NCBI GenBank assembly: GCA_032207245.1
Contig: CM063498.1
Coordinates: 61,017,036-61,081,035, forward strand
Direction of reading: 5' to 3'
Source of the DNA: Pardosa pseudoannulata
Taxonomy: Eukaryota > Arthropoda > Arachnida > Araneae > Lycosidae
Length of the DNA stretch: 64,000 nucleotides
A program made the translations under genes and the position numbers. The notes beneath the pieces were generated by a model. It had not been told where the DNA came from. It ran no database searches and was given only the letters and a program-made list of their open reading frames with translations. Positions 11,390 to 24,109 of this stretch are shown here, in pieces (the stretch's first letter is position 1; every line of letters begins with the position of its first letter).

Positions 11390-11900
11390 CAAACTTTTAT
11401 TAAAATGTAGGATTACGTATCTGGACTTTTGATTCAGAATTTCATAAATAATAAATTCTTTAGTGAAACTAAAAATCCAGTGTCTATCTCAAAACCCATA
11501 CGGCATTAAAATGTACTAGTTAAATTTTCTTATAAATTGTAACATTAAAAAATTCATTAAATATAATAAATAATTAATGATCCTTTTAGTTTTCTCTTAT
11601 AGTTTTTTTTTACCCCATTCGCAATCCTGTTCACTAATGAGACTGAAACTGTCGTACGTGAAAAGAAAAAACTAAGTTCTCACTTGAAAAAGATATTTTG
11701 GTCATGTTTAGTACGAAAGAGAAAAGTTAAAAATTTAATTAAGCTTATCGCGATGCCACTTTTTTTTTATTAATTAACGTGTCTGAAGTGGTATTTGCGT
11801 GTTTCAGTTATAACTGGTTCCGCAACTTCGGAGAGCATTTTCTGGCAAAGTGAAGTTATTTAAAAACACCTTTGAGGGCTTCGCAGAGAATTGAAAAAAA
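11390..11900. repeat. R2 segment, copy 1
   Basis: Shares ordered blocks with 20118-20600, 24110-24620 and partly 27290-27480, for example CTAATGAGACTGAAACTGTC, TATTTTGGTCATGTTTAG and CTTCGCAGAG-ATTGAAAA. Old and diverged; non-coding. Confidence 0.75.
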
Positions 11901-12073
11901 ACTGTACAATAATTTGGAGTATTTTGTTTCAAAACTTATAAAGGTGAAGAATTTGTTTATAAAAGTAAATTTTGTAAGCTGTAATATTTCATCTTTGTTT
12001 TTGAAATTTCTAATCTATTCTGTTTTTAGATTAAGATTAGAGACCTGTTTCAGCAAATGAATAGTTGTGTGTA

Positions 12074-12075
12074 TG

Positions 12076-12146
<71 letters not shown>

Positions 12147-12390
12147 ATATATATATACATATATATAAATATATGTATCTATATGTATATATAAACATAT
12201 ATATCTACATATATATACATATATACATATGTATAATATATTATATGTATGTATATATATATGTATATGTATATATACGTATATATATATGTATATTACA
12301 TAATATATATATATAATATATATATTATAAATATATATATATTTAATATATATATATATATATAATATATAAATAAATATATATATATAT
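12074..12390. repeat. Long imperfect AT microsatellite
   Basis: TA dinucleotide runs with scattered GTA and CAT variants. The Ile/Tyr-rich open frames on both strands are artefacts of the repeat. Confidence 0.97.
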
Positions 12391-13531
12391 AATTTTTTAA
12401 ATTGCACATTAGACGATTGTATAAATACATAATACATAAACTTTATTGTAACTTTTGCAACTGAGTTTAGATAAAAAAGATTCTACATGTTACAGAAAAA
12501 TTTGTGATAATGGTGCAATAACAACATTAGTTTTATAGAACAAAATGAATGGAATTCACTGAAATTTAATAATATTAAATCTAAAGTTCTTTCTTTATAT
12601 GACCAATGTTTAACAATATGTTGGAGACAAAGCATCTTAAGTGTCTAAAATAATGTGTATTTTGATTCATCTTTCATTTTAAAGTAACAAGAACAATCGG
12701 AGAAAAGCAAAAAATAATTTATTATAATATAGATTTATCATAAACGTCTTTCGCTTATATGTAGTAATATAAACCTTAGCCATTGGAAAATAGTTGAATC
12801 CGTAGGGCCCTGGATTTCAAAACAAAATTTCACTTTCAATCCTGCTCTCGGCATGGCTACTCATCACTAAACGAAATCGGCTTTAACCCTTTGCCTTAAA
12901 ACAACGTATGGGAGACGTGATCGTACTGCTGTGCCTAAAATGAGAACTCGTATCACACACGTGATGATTCTGTCTGGCCAAAAGTGAAAAGCTCATGTCA
13001 GACAAGTTTTTGTTTTTAGGGGATAAAGTTTTTGTTTTTGCTTTGTTGTTTGTTACAGTTTCAATATAAGAGTTGGTCGTTTACTCTTAGGCGTAATTGC
13101 AATAGATTATTATAATATATGCAATGAATAATTAACTGTTGGTGCTTAAAAGATTCTTAAAAAAATCTATAAATTTAACCTAATGGCAAAAACGAAATTT
13201 GATATACTAACGGTGCTGGAAAGTATGATTATACCTTAGAACTGAAACAGATACCGAATGCAAAAAGTGTAAAGTTGCCCTACATGTTCCTGATTGTTTC
13301 GGGAAATATCGCACACTGGAAAAAGTTTTAATTTCCTGTCATGGTTTAAAATGTTAGTAATAAAACAATACCCCTTACAAAATTTTGACTAATATTATAC
13401 ATTATTCATTTATAGGTTATTCACTCAATATATTCTACATAGAAAATATTTAAACGACTGAAAGTGTTTACTTTTGTTATATAACTAAAACCATAGAAAT
13501 AATATGTGAAATAAAAACATTAATAAATTTT
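12391..13531. other. Unassigned DNA with a probable degraded SINE
   Basis: At about 12790-12893 a weak S1-like order is visible (TTGAATCCGTAGGGCCCTGG, then GGCATGG and GAAATCGGCTTTAA), broken off at a TTAA-CCC site. Otherwise nothing recognised. Confidence 0.4.
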
Positions 13532-13535
13532 TTAA

Positions 13536-14382
13536 CCCATATTGGACCGCTGTCCTATAAACAGGACAGCAAATAAAATTCCATTTAATAATAAAGTTAT
13601 AAATATTTTCTGAGTGGATACTATTTTAACACCCTTAAAATAAACACACTTTAGCATAGTACCAAAAAAGACTGAGAAATCAAATTTTATTTTATTGTAA
13701 AATTTATTTTCAGCAACCTCTTAAAAATTGTCATTTTTTAATCTTTAATTTTATATTTATTATTATTATTATTTAAACATTGTGGAGGTTACTTTTAGTT
13801 TAAAAACAGAGCTAATAATGTAGCAAGTTTTGTTGAAAAATATATTTTACACGTGTATTTTGTAAGTATAAAAAGGTGCCCTAAAATTACGACAACGGCC
13901 CAATCCTGATTATTTTTCTATGAATTCGATATTGCATTGATAGCGCACATTCTTTTCTTATCTTTCCATGAAACCAGTTCAAACACCTCTTCACATACCT
14001 GGACACAACAAGGGGTAAATAGATGTCTATTCTATTCAAAATAATGGAGAATTTTTGCAAGACAAACTTACTTTCTTACTGACAGTTCAATAACTGCAAG
14101 AGAAAAACTTCAACAGTTTCCTTAAAATGTAATGTTGGATTTTGTTTTAACTGTTTCCCTAAATTTCATCTACGAATCAGCCTAATCCAATGTTTTAGTA
14201 GTGTCTATAAGTTTTAGTAGTGCATTGGACCGTTGTCCTATTTATAAGACAGCCAATTACATAAAAAATTAAAAATACGTTTTCAAAATTTTGGTTTTGT
14301 ATACTTAGTTACACCGTATTAATGATATGGATTAAGTTTTAATAACTTACAGAAATATTTAGTTGGTGTGGTACAATATGGG
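13536..14382 (-). mobile_element. piggyBac-type element, internally deleted (family M2)
   Basis: Perfect TTAA duplication (13532-13535 and 14383-14386). Termini read inward CCCATATTGGACC and CCCATATTGTACC, 12 of 13 matching. Near the left end is a short hairpin (GCTGTCCT...AGGACAGC), and a related motif recurs at 14225-14265. A minus-strand fragment near 13935-14000 reads VSWKDKKRMCAIN, like the K-W-K-D-K block of piggyBac transposases but decayed. No intact protein. Confidence 0.82.
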
Positions 14383-16106
14383 TTAATAAAAATGAAATGA
14401 AATATAATTATCAAATTATGTGCTTTTATTAAATAGTAAGTGAAGTACTATTAATGTCGACTGGTTTTCTCACAATTTAGCCCGTGGTGAAACTGCTTCT
14501 GGTCACGATCCATGAGAAAAGCTTTCATCGAAAGTGGCACACACAATCGTCGCTCGATTCATAAGGCAACAGGTCAAGCAGTAGGTCCTGGCCAACTTAG
14601 AAACTCGTGTAGAAACGAATTGACCATAGTGGTCTAAACAGAATAATATCCAACTTATAATTTCACATCAACTTAGTCTTCGGCATGTTTCGATAGTCGG
14701 CTACCGAAACGTGCCGAAGACAATACCAGCTTCATGTAATATAAAACGAAAAGATATCTTAAGTTAAATATAGTTTCTTTATGAATTAAACAGCCTGTTA
14801 ATTAGCTTTGATTCATTATTTTAGGACATTAGTCCAAAACCTGTGGGATTCGACTTTTTGGAAGTTAAATAACCCTTTCGACTAAGACCACCGGAAGACA
14901 GTTTCGCCTTTTTTTCCTATTTTCATCAAAATATCTTTTAAGCTTATTGGTTATTAAGTATAAATTCAGAAGTACACTTGTTAGGGAAGATAGATTGGGT
15001 TCATAAACTGCCCCAAGAATTGGGCAGAAGGTAATAATCTCAACCTTTGCCCTGACAATTACTTTTAATTCATACTGTCTCAAATTGTAATTCTGCAACT
15101 CATTACGTTATTTAATAATTGTTACTCATTTAATAATTGTTATTCATATTAGCATGCTCAAACACAAAACCTCAAATTTATAATTAGAAATAAATTTGCA
15201 ATTAGAAATGAATATTTTATAATATATATTTAATATTGTGTTTGACATAATCGTCAGGCTTTAATTATGTCCAATTTGTAACAGTGAAAAGACGTCCTGC
15301 ATATTATGTATTTACATGAGGATTCATAATAGTAGAAAAGTTACAGTTATGAAGTAGCAACAAAAATAATTTTATAGTTGGGTACCACCACAACTAGAAG
15401 AACTGTATTAAATAATAGCAACGTTTAGAAATGTTGAAAAGCAAACATATTTAGAGTATCAACTGAGACATTTATTTATCTTATTTCCTTATTTCACCTA
15501 ATTACTGAGATGCATTTTATGATATGAAGAAGATCAGATATACCAGCCGATTTATAACAAGTAAGGTAAGCAACATTTAGATACACAGTAATTTATTAGG
15601 GGTCTTAGCAAAAGCGTTTTCCACGGGTAGTTTGTAAACAGCGTTCTACAAATGCATAGAATTCTTCACCATTACAAGGGATACCAGAAAATTCCAGAGA
15701 CTGCTTCTACGAACTCATGTTGCAACTAGCCTTTTAAAAATTTCAGTATGAAAAGAAGACTAAATAACTATCTCCTCTTTGAGCATCTTGACAAAGATTC
15801 ATCGGAGAATTGGCGAAGAGTGATTCGCTTGACGAGACACCGAAGTTTCTTCGGAAATTTTTGGGGAAGCAGCAATGAGAGGTGGTCAGTAACATGACAT
15901 GAAGGCCGATTGAAGGAGAAGTCTTAACTACAGAAAAAGGGCTATTTAATAGACCATACTACAACTTACCCATCATGTACGTAATTTTATAACCAAGAAT
16001 GAATGTATAATCTATTTTTCTTTTTACAGTGAAACATTGATTTAAGGGATTACCAGTGCTTGATTACCACTGCTTTTATATTGAATATAATGTTTTTTTC
16101 TTTATC
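14383..16106. other. Unassigned DNA with one strong hairpin
   Basis: No gene is recognised. The minus open frame at 14865-15098 has no family features. An inverted repeat at 14676-14721 is listed separately. Confidence 0.5.
14676..14721 (+). repeat. 17-bp inverted repeat, GC-containing hairpin
   Basis: Arms GTCTTCGGCATGTTTCG (14676-14692) and CGAAACGTGCCGAAGAC (14705-14721) with a 12-nt loop. In plus-strand RNA the single difference is a U-G pair. The stem is much richer in GC than its surroundings. It could be the core of a small palindromic repeat; no terminator or known RNA motif is implied. Confidence 0.75.
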
Positions 16107-16560
16107 CCCTATATAATAATAGCCTAAGTTATCTGTCCGTCTGTCCTCGAATTTATGAAGTGGTTGGACCTGGAATGGATAAAGTCATCTATATTGAATT
16201 CTTGATGAGTTAGGGTTAGCAAACTTCAAAGCGATTAAAGTTTATCTTCTTCTAAACTATCAATCCGATTCTAAAATAAATTGGTATAAATATGCTTCAT
16301 ATCACAGCGAAAAATACTGTCGTCTTTAAAACGTTCGAAATCCACCCCTTTCTCCCTCTTCGAGCGGTTATTGCCATTATTTCACGCCCTATTTTCCCCG
16401 GTTAAAAGCAGGCGATTAAATTGATCAATTTATCACATAATAAATAGGTAAAAATAACATTTTTCAAGCATTATGACGTCATTCCTTTAACTATCTCATT
16501 TAATCATTTCTTAATTTGAATTATTTAAATATCATCGGCATTATTTTCATACGTTTTATC
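16107..16560 (+). mobile_element. Helitron-like repeat fragment (family H)
   Basis: The start TCCCCTATATAATAATAGCC and the following TCTGTCCGTCTGTCC are typical of Helitron-type 5' ends in animals. The block from about 16330 (CCCTATTTTCCCCGGTTAAA, then AATTTATCACATAATAAATA) recurs at 23010-23190 and 62740-62890. No Rep/helicase coding is visible and the 3' end is undefined, so the superfamily is an inference. Confidence 0.5.
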
Positions 16561-17373
16561 ACTGAACGTAGATATTATGTAAACAATTTTCTTTTATATT
16601 TGGCTTAAATAATAGATTAGGTACATATGTGATAATTTTAAATTTAATCAACGATTATTTTTTGATGCAATGTAAACTTTATCACCGGTAATAACAACGA
16701 ATTCTATTTACCTCCAGGTTGTAGTGAAATGATAGTTTCGTTCCTTTACTACCATTAATTACTGTGCAAAAGAATTGGGAAAAACTTAACGATAATTTCG
16801 ACGTAACTAAGAAAACTTTGAATTATCTTTCTAAATGAATTCAACGTCATTCTATACTGCATTCACAGTATCGGGAGACTAGAGGAGTATGAAGATAAAC
16901 AAATTATTGAGCGTTTACCTGATAGTTCTCAGCCAAAAAACAAACCATTTTTTTACCTGCCTGATAGAGTACTTTACAATTCTGGAAAATTAAAAATTTT
17001 ACTGATCCCTTCATATGACAGGCTATATGCTAGTTATAAAAGTTTTCTTTGGTGTTATAACCGTATAACTTCCTTATGTGTATCTTTTGTTGATTACCAT
17101 AATGTGGTTTCATAAAATGCAATTAACCATGATTGCCAACATTAATGTAAAATTTTGTAATATAACCTAAAAATATAGTAATTGTTTTAGCAAACTTTTT
17201 TGCTTCTTTTTTTTACTAATCTGGTAATAATATTTTTTCATTGAAACTATAAAAACGATGTTTTAAAAGTATCTGAGGCACCTTCCATTACTGGTCACAT
17301 TTACAGGAAATTTGAGAACCTAATTTACTTAAAAAATGACTTAAAATTGCTTATGATTTAATGTACGTGCGAA
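16561..17373. other. Unassigned AT-rich DNA
   Basis: No gene or repeat family recognised. Confidence 0.5.
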
Positions 17374-18006
17374 CTCTCTAAGCGGTTCGCACGTACAATT
17401 CCGCCAAACCGATAATGTCTTCAAAGCGGTTGTCACGTACAATTTTTGATCTGAAAAATAGCTGTAATATACATTTCGGCCAGTGCTTTTCCCCATGGAG
17501 TTTTGCGGTAGAAGGGTCAGTTCGATTGTTTAAGAACTGCACCCATCTTTGACTAATTTATTGAGAGATGCGCCCTTACCGCTTCAGGCCCAAAGACTGT
17601 GATAGCTTTTCATGGTTTTATAAATCTCTAATTAGAAGTATTTCATTTGCTGTAACTGATGTATCTCTAACTGCACCACTTAAATATCTTGAATGTCTTC
17701 CGTAAAAAATATAAATAAGTCTCTCAAAGAATATTTTTATTTGTACTTTTAGAATCAATTGCTTCTTATGGGATGATATTCGAGACTGGACGAGCTTTAT
17801 GTGTATTAAAAATTAACAACCTATAATATATATTTATACATTTATAACCGGAAGTAAAAAGACAATAAGGAGGGTGGATTTCCCGTATTCTATTCTAGTT
17901 GACAAAGAGTGAAGGAAAACAATCATAGAACGTTTAGGCCACTGACACAGTAAACCTTTAGCGTATTTTTTGGACACTTTTTCCTCGATGTGTTCCACTC
18001 GGAAGG
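17374..18006 (-). mobile_element. M1 MITE, copy 2, founder of the 293-bp array
   Basis: Reverse complement of the elements at 1891-2530 and 31029-31675. The right boundary CTCGGAAGG is followed by TTAA (18007-18010); the left terminus is decayed (CTCTCTAAGCGG after CGAA). The part from about 17777 is the piece repeated in tandem downstream. Next to the left terminus, GCGGTTCGCACGTAC and GTACGTGCGAAC form a small palindrome. Confidence 0.88.
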
Positions 18007-20118
18007 TTAAAAGAAAGTTTATAAATCTGAAATCAATATCTGAGGTTTAAAGTTATATTTTCACAAATTATCTTCGAGACTGGACGAGCATTATGTGTAT
18101 TAAAAATTAACAATCTATAATATATATTTATGTATTTATAATCAGAAGTAAAGGGACAATAACCAGGGTGGGTTTCCCGTATTCTATTCTAGTTGACAAA
18201 GAGTGAAGGAAAACAATCATAGAACGTTTAGGCCACTGACACAGTAAACCTTTAGCGTATTTTTGGACACTTTTTCCTCGATGTGTTCCACTCGGAAGGT
18301 TAAAAGAAAGTTTATAAATCTGAAATCAATATCTGAGGTTTAAAGTTATATTTTCACAAATTATCTTCGAGACTGGACGAGCATTATGTGTATTAAAAAT
18401 TAACAATCTATAATATATATTTATGTATTTATAATCAGAAGTAAAGGGACAATAACCAGGGTGGGTTTCCCGTATTCTATTCTAGTTGACAAAGAGTGAA
18501 GGAAAACAATCATAGAACGCTTTGGCCACCGACACAGTGAAGCTTTAGGGTATTTTTGGACACTTTTTCCTCGATGTGTTCCACTCGGAAGGTTAAAAGA
18601 AAGTTTATAAATCTGAAATCAATATCTGAGGTTTAAAGTTATATTTTCACAAATTATCTTCGAGACTGGACGAGCATTATGTGTATTAAAAATTAACAAT
18701 CTATAATATATATTTATGTATTTATAATCAGAAGTAAAGGGACAATAACCAGGGTGGGTTTCCCGTATTCTATTCTAGTTGACCAAGCGTGAAGGAAAAC
18801 AATCATAGAACGTTTAGGCCACTGACACAGTAAACCTTTAGCGTATTTTTGGACACTTTTTCCTCGATGTGTTCCACTCGGAAGGTTAAAAGAAAGTTTA
18901 TAAATCTGAAATCAATATCTGAGGTTTAAAGTTATATTTTCACAAATTATCTTCGAGACTGGACGAGCATTATGTGTATTAAAAATTAACAATCTATAAT
19001 ATATATTTATGTATTTATAATCAGAAGTAAAGGGACAATAACCAGGGTGGGTTTCCCGTATTCTATTCTAGTTGACAAAGAGTGAAGGAAAACAATCATA
19101 GAACGTTTAGGCCACTGACACAGTAAACCTTTAGCGTATTTTTGGACAATTTTTCCTCGATGTGTTCCACTCGGAAGGTTAAAAGAAAGTTTATAAATCT
19201 GAAATCAATATCTGAGGTTTAAAGTTATATTTTCACAAATTATCTTCGAGACTGGACGAGCATTATGTGTATTAAAAATTAACAATCTATAATATATATT
19301 TATGTATTTATAATCAGAAGTAAAGGGACAATAACCAGGGTGGGTTTCCCGTATTCTATTCTAGTTGACAAAGAGTGAAGGAAAACAATCATAGAACGTT
19401 TAGGCCACTGACACAGTAAACCTTTAGCGTATTTTTGGACACTTTTTCCTCGATGTGTTCCACTCGGAAGGTTAAAAGAAAGTTTATAAATCTGAAATCA
19501 ATATCTGAGGTTTAAAGTTATATTTTCACAAATTATCTTCGAGACTGGACGAGCATTATGTGTATTAAAAATTAACAATCTATAATATATATTTATGTAT
19601 TTATAATCAGAAGTAAAGGGACAATAACGAGGGTGGGTTTCCCGTATTCTATTCTAGTAGACAAAGGGTGAAGGAAAAAATCATAGAACGCTTTGGCTAC
19701 TGACACAGTAAACCTTTAGCGTATTTTTGGACACTTTTTCCTCGATGTGTTCCACTCGAAGGGTTAAAAGAAAGTTTATAAATCTGAAATCAATATCTGA
19801 GGTTTAAAGTTATATTTTCACAAATTATCTTCGAGACTGGACGAGCATTATGTGTATTAAAAATTAACAATCTATAATATATATTTATGTATTTATAATC
19901 AGAAGTAAAGGGACAATAACGAGGGTGGGTTTCCCGTATTCTATTCTAGTAGACAAAGGGTGAAGGAAAAAATCATAGAACGCTTTGGCTACTGACACAG
20001 TAAACCTTTAGCGTATTTTTGGACACTTTTTCCTCGATGTGTTCCACTCGAAGGGTTAAAAAAAAGTTTATAAATCTGAAATCAATATCTGAGCTTTAAA
20101 GTTATATTTTCACAAATT
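17777..20118. repeat. 293-bp tandem array spanning a MITE-flank junction
   Basis: Eight units. The landmark TCTTCGAGACTGGACGAGCA starts at 18071, 18364, 18657, 18950, 19243, 19536 and 19828, so the period is 292-293 bp; the first unit is the MITE itself. Each unit has about 230 bp of the MITE end, then TTAA and about 60 bp of R2 flank. Units 2-6 are nearly identical, while the last two share private variants (ACGAGGGTGGG, TAGACAAAGGG), a sign of recent unequal exchange. No coding. Confidence 0.97.
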
Positions 20119-20600
20119 AGCAAATCTTGTAGCGAAACTAAAGATAGAATTTTTTTTTTAAATTGGTACAATACTAAATTGTACTAGTTAAAATTTTTTA
20201 TAAATAGTATCCTTTAAAAATCACAAAAGACATTAAATAATTAAAAATCTTTAAAACAATTACTTACGATTTTTTTTATTCCATTCACAATCATATTCGA
20301 TAATGAGAGTTAAAACATCTTACATAAAAACTAAGACTGCGATACTTGAAAAACATATTTTGGTCATATTTAGAGCGAAAGATAAAAGTTAAAAATTTAA
20401 TTAAGCTTATCACGAAGCCAATTTTTTTAATTAGCTTATCTGAAGAGGTATTTGAGCACTTGAGCTATAAATGGCTACACAACTTTGTACAGCATGTTCT
20501 AAGGAAGAAAAATTAGTAAGAAATACCTTTGAAAGCTCCAAAGAATTATAAAAAATATATATTGATTTAAATTACTTTTTCAGAATTGAAAAAGATTAAC
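20119..20600. repeat. R2 segment, copy 2
   Basis: Continues the R2 sequence whose first 60 bp were captured in the 293-bp array. Matches 11440-11900 and 24165-24620 in order. Confidence 0.75.
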
Positions 20601-21152
20601 GGTTTGTTTTTTTGGAAGTAATTTCTTAAAAAACGATGTTTAATCCCTTTTTATTTTAAAGAAAATTCGGAACTAAAATAGTTTTATATACACTAAGGCA
20701 AATAAATAGTTGACTATTTATACAATTTTATGGATTCTGATTTTGAAGGGATTATGTAACAGATAAACAGCTTTTGCATCCAGGTTTAAATTGCAATCTA
20801 TGTGCAATAAAAAATTTTTAGGGCTAGCAAAAAATTTAAATTCCTGATATTTTTAAAATTATATCGAAACTTTCTTTCAATTTATATAACTAATTTTATA
20901 TACTAGATTCATAAAATGGTTGCAAGTGTGTAAAATAATATGTATTTTTTCAACGCCTTTTTAAATTTTTTTGTGTACAGATAGTTCTAATTTCAACAGA
21001 AATACCCATTTCAATCCTTTCTGAATCCATTTTAACTATTTATTAGTTTTAGTCTCTACGTACCTACAAAATAGAAATTTGAAACTTTAAATGTCCATTT
21101 TTACCAGCCCTGAGTAAATTTGACAAGTTTCAACGTAACGTCTGTTCATATC
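20601..21152. other. Unassigned AT-rich DNA
   Basis: No gene or repeat family recognised. Confidence 0.5.
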
Positions 21153-21400
21153 CAGATAGCAAAATTTAGATGACAAGTCTACAAGTTTGAAACAAGACTG
21201 CAGCAAGTCTAAGAACTTTCGCGTGCTTCAAGGTTTTCATGACAAGATTGTCATAGTTTTGCAAAAAAACAGCATTGAAAAGTGGTGGCCGCTTTATACT
21301 CCGTCTAACTTGTAGGAGTTTTGATGCACGTTTGTCACGTCAAATTTGTTATGACATGACATTATCCCTAAAAAATCAAACTTGCTGCAAGTATGCATGT
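21153..21400. mobile_element. Foldback-type MITE (family F), founder of the 370-bp array
   Basis: Starts TCCAGATAGCAAAATTTAG after TA and carries the family's AAACTTGCTGCAAG palindromes. The same ends occur at 25116-25899 and 26335-26531. The right part of this copy becomes part of the repeat unit. Confidence 0.7.
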
Positions 21401-23010
21401 TATATGAGTACATATGTCCTTCGCATAATTGTTAAGTGATTAACTAATGAATGTTGAAATTTTATATTTACAACTGCTGTACCATATAGTTTTGTACTAC
21501 CCTTTGTGATTACAACCAAAACTCTCTATAATATAACTCAATTTATACTAACTCTGTAGATCGTAAATATGAAATATGAATTGTAATTACTAAACTGTTT
21601 AGGCCCACGTTAACGAAAAATTGTGTTATGATTATAAAAAATTATTCTGTTTCCTTAACATGCTTTAATTTTTTTTTTTGATTACGAGCTTTGCTGCAAG
21701 TTTGTCTCGTCAAATTTGTTATGACAAAATATTATCCCAAAAAAATCAAACTTGCTGCAAGTATGCATGCTATATGAGTACATATGTCCTTCGCATAATT
21801 GTTAAGTGATTAACTAATGAATGTTGAAATTTTATATTTACAACTGCTGTACCATATAGTTTTGTACTACCCTTTGTGATTACAACCAAAACTCTCTATA
21901 ATATAACTCAATTTATACTAACTCTGTAGATCGTAAATATGAAATATGAATTGTAATTACTAAACTGTTTAGGCCCACGTTAACGAAAAATTGTGTTATG
22001 ATTATAAAAAATTATTCTGTTTCCTTAACATGCTTTAATTTTTTTTTTTGATTACGAGCTTTGCTGCAAGTTTGTCTCGTCAAATTTGTTATGACAAAAT
22101 ATTATCCCAAAAAAATCAAACTTGCTGCAAGTATGCATGCTATATGAGTACATATGTCCTTCGCATAATTGTTAAGTGATTAACTAATGAATGTTGAAAT
22201 TTTATATTTCCAACTGCTGTACCATATAGTTTTGTACTACCCTTTGTGATTACAACCAAAACTCTCTATAATATAACTCAATTTATACTAACTCTGTAGA
22301 TCGTAAATATGAAATATGAATTGTAATTACTAAACTGTTTAGGCCCACGTTAACGAAAAATTGTGTTATGATTATAAAAAATTATTCTGTTTCCTTAACA
22401 TGCTTTAATTTTTTTTTTTGATTACGAGCTTTGCTGCAAGTTTGTCTCGTCAAATTTGTTATGACACGACATTATCCCAAAAAAATCAAACTTGCTGCAA
22501 GTATGCATGCTATATGAGTACATATGTCCTTCGCATAATTGTTAAGTGATTAACTAATGAATGTTGAAATTTTATATTTACAACTGCTGTACCATATAGT
22601 TTTGTACTACCCTTTGTGATTACAACCAAAACTCTCTATAATATAACTCAATTTATACTAACTCTGTAGATCGTAAATATGAAATATGAATTGTAATTAC
22701 TAAACTGTTTAGGCCCACGTTAACGAAAAATTGTGTTATGATTATAAAAAATTATTCTGTTTCCTTAACATGCTTTAATTTTTTTTTTTTGATTACGAGC
22801 TTTGCTGCAAGTTTGTCTCGTCAAATTTGTTATGACACGACATTATCCCAAAAAAATCAAACTTGCTGCAAGTATGCATGCTATATGAGTACATATGTCC
22901 TTCGCATAATTGTTAAGTGATTAACTAATGAATGTTGAAATTTTATATTTACAACTGCTGCACCTTGTAGTTTTGCACTACCCTTTGTGATTACAACCAA
23001 AACTCTGTAT
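21316..23010. repeat. 370-bp tandem array spanning a foldback-element end and its flank
   Basis: About 4.6 units. The landmark GAGCTTTGCTGCAAGTTTG begins at 21686, 22056, 22426 and 22797; the first unit has the founder variant. Each unit includes about 90 bp of family F element end (to GTATGCATGCTATATGAG) and about 280 bp of flank. Part of the flank (TGAATGTTGAAATTTTATAT) is also found near 57450. Units 2-4 are almost identical, so amplification is recent. Confidence 0.97.
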
Positions 23011-23205
23011 AATATAACTAGCAAAATTCAAAGCGAGTTTGAAAACGTTTGAAATTCACCCCTTCCTAAGTGCTCGATCGTTTAATGCCATTATTTCAAG
23101 CCCTATTTTCCCCGGCTAAGAACAGGTGATTAAATTCATCAATTTATCACATTTTAAGTAGATGAAAATAACATTTTTTCTAGTTCCTTTAACCATCGAC
23201 GTCCT
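23011..23205 (+). mobile_element. Helitron-like repeat fragment (family H)
   Basis: Matches 16330-16480 (GAAATTCACCCC, CCCTATTTTCCCCGGCTAA, CAATTTATCACAT). It runs directly out of the 370-bp array, so that array probably arose inside this older repeat. Confidence 0.6.
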
Positions 23206-23330
23206 ACCACGGGACCTACAGCTTAAAGCCGATTCCGAACGGCTACGAACATCCATGCGACTGTGGAATTCGAACCCACGAACTCCGGTACCGAAGGCCA
23301 GCACCCTAACCAATCGGCCATTGTTCGGCC
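23206..23330 (-). mobile_element. S1 SINE, 3'-truncated
   Basis: Minus-strand head and body with A box and B box (GGGTTCGAATTCC) intact. The tail beyond TGTAGGTCCCG is missing. It lies directly against the second L1 LTR copy. Confidence 0.88.
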
Positions 23331-24092
23331 CGAAATATGGGTGATTAGACGGAAGAAACAATTCGTAGCTCCCTCAATAAATCGCTGAAGAACAGGTAGA
23401 AGATCTGCACAGTTAGTTCTGAAGAACAGCAAACAATCCTGAAGAGGATTATATTAGAATACGAAAACCCAAAGCACAGGGTATCGCTTCAATCTCAGCA
23501 AGATATTTATCCCAAGACGAGATTTCGCTAAATGAAACTCTCCGATGGAGAGACTGGTCTAGGCGACCTTCGAGTTAGCCGATGCGGGCTACTCCTTAAA
23601 GAAAAGATCCCAAGGTGGAATTATTGCAAAAAAAAAAAAAAAAACTCCGGTAGAGAGACTGGTCAAGGCGACCTCTAAATTAGCTGGTTGCTAGCTAACT
23701 AACTTCTCTTCAAAAAAAAAAATCTTCTTCGTCTCTTTCTAGGGGAGGGGCCTCTAAGAAAGGGGCCTCATCCATAATTTTATTATTGGGTCACCTAGCG
23801 ATGACCTCACCTTCGACCAACTGGATTGGTCCGGGTTAAACCATCATCGGCCGCAAAGCCAGGGGTCGCTTAGCGGCTACATATGAGAAGCGGCAAATCC
23901 TGTGTCGTTCCGCGATCATTTTTTTTCAGTTGTCAGAGACGGTGCCGTGTCGTCTGGCATATTGTTCCTTTACTATAGTGCACGGCAGTGTAGACTTCAT
24001 GGTGCCGTAGAAAACAATCCTTTTGTATACACACAAGTCCACCTTTCAAAGCAAAGTTCTTTGACGATACACCGCTAAATCACGCCGTTACA
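23331..24092 (-). mobile_element. L1 LTR, copy 2, truncated
   Basis: Matches 3037-4043 in order: CGAAATATGGGTGAT, ACTCTCCGATGGAGAGACTG, TAGCTGGTTGCTAGCTAACT, GGGGAGGGGCCTCTAAG, and the end CGCCGTTACA. The first part of the LTR is missing where the SINE abuts. No target duplication can be assigned. Confidence 0.85.
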
Positions 24093-24109
24093 TTGCGTAA
24101 CTAGTACTT

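Noticed and set aside
12015..12437. 140-codon and other Ile/Tyr-rich open frames in AT repeats (also 27673-27945, 28395-28643, 47667-47987)
   Set aside because: Pure by-products of TA microsatellites, open on both strands.
9035..23010. CRISPR-like regular repeats
   Set aside because: Repeat units of 293-370 bp without short spacer structure; eukaryotic tandem arrays built on transposon ends.
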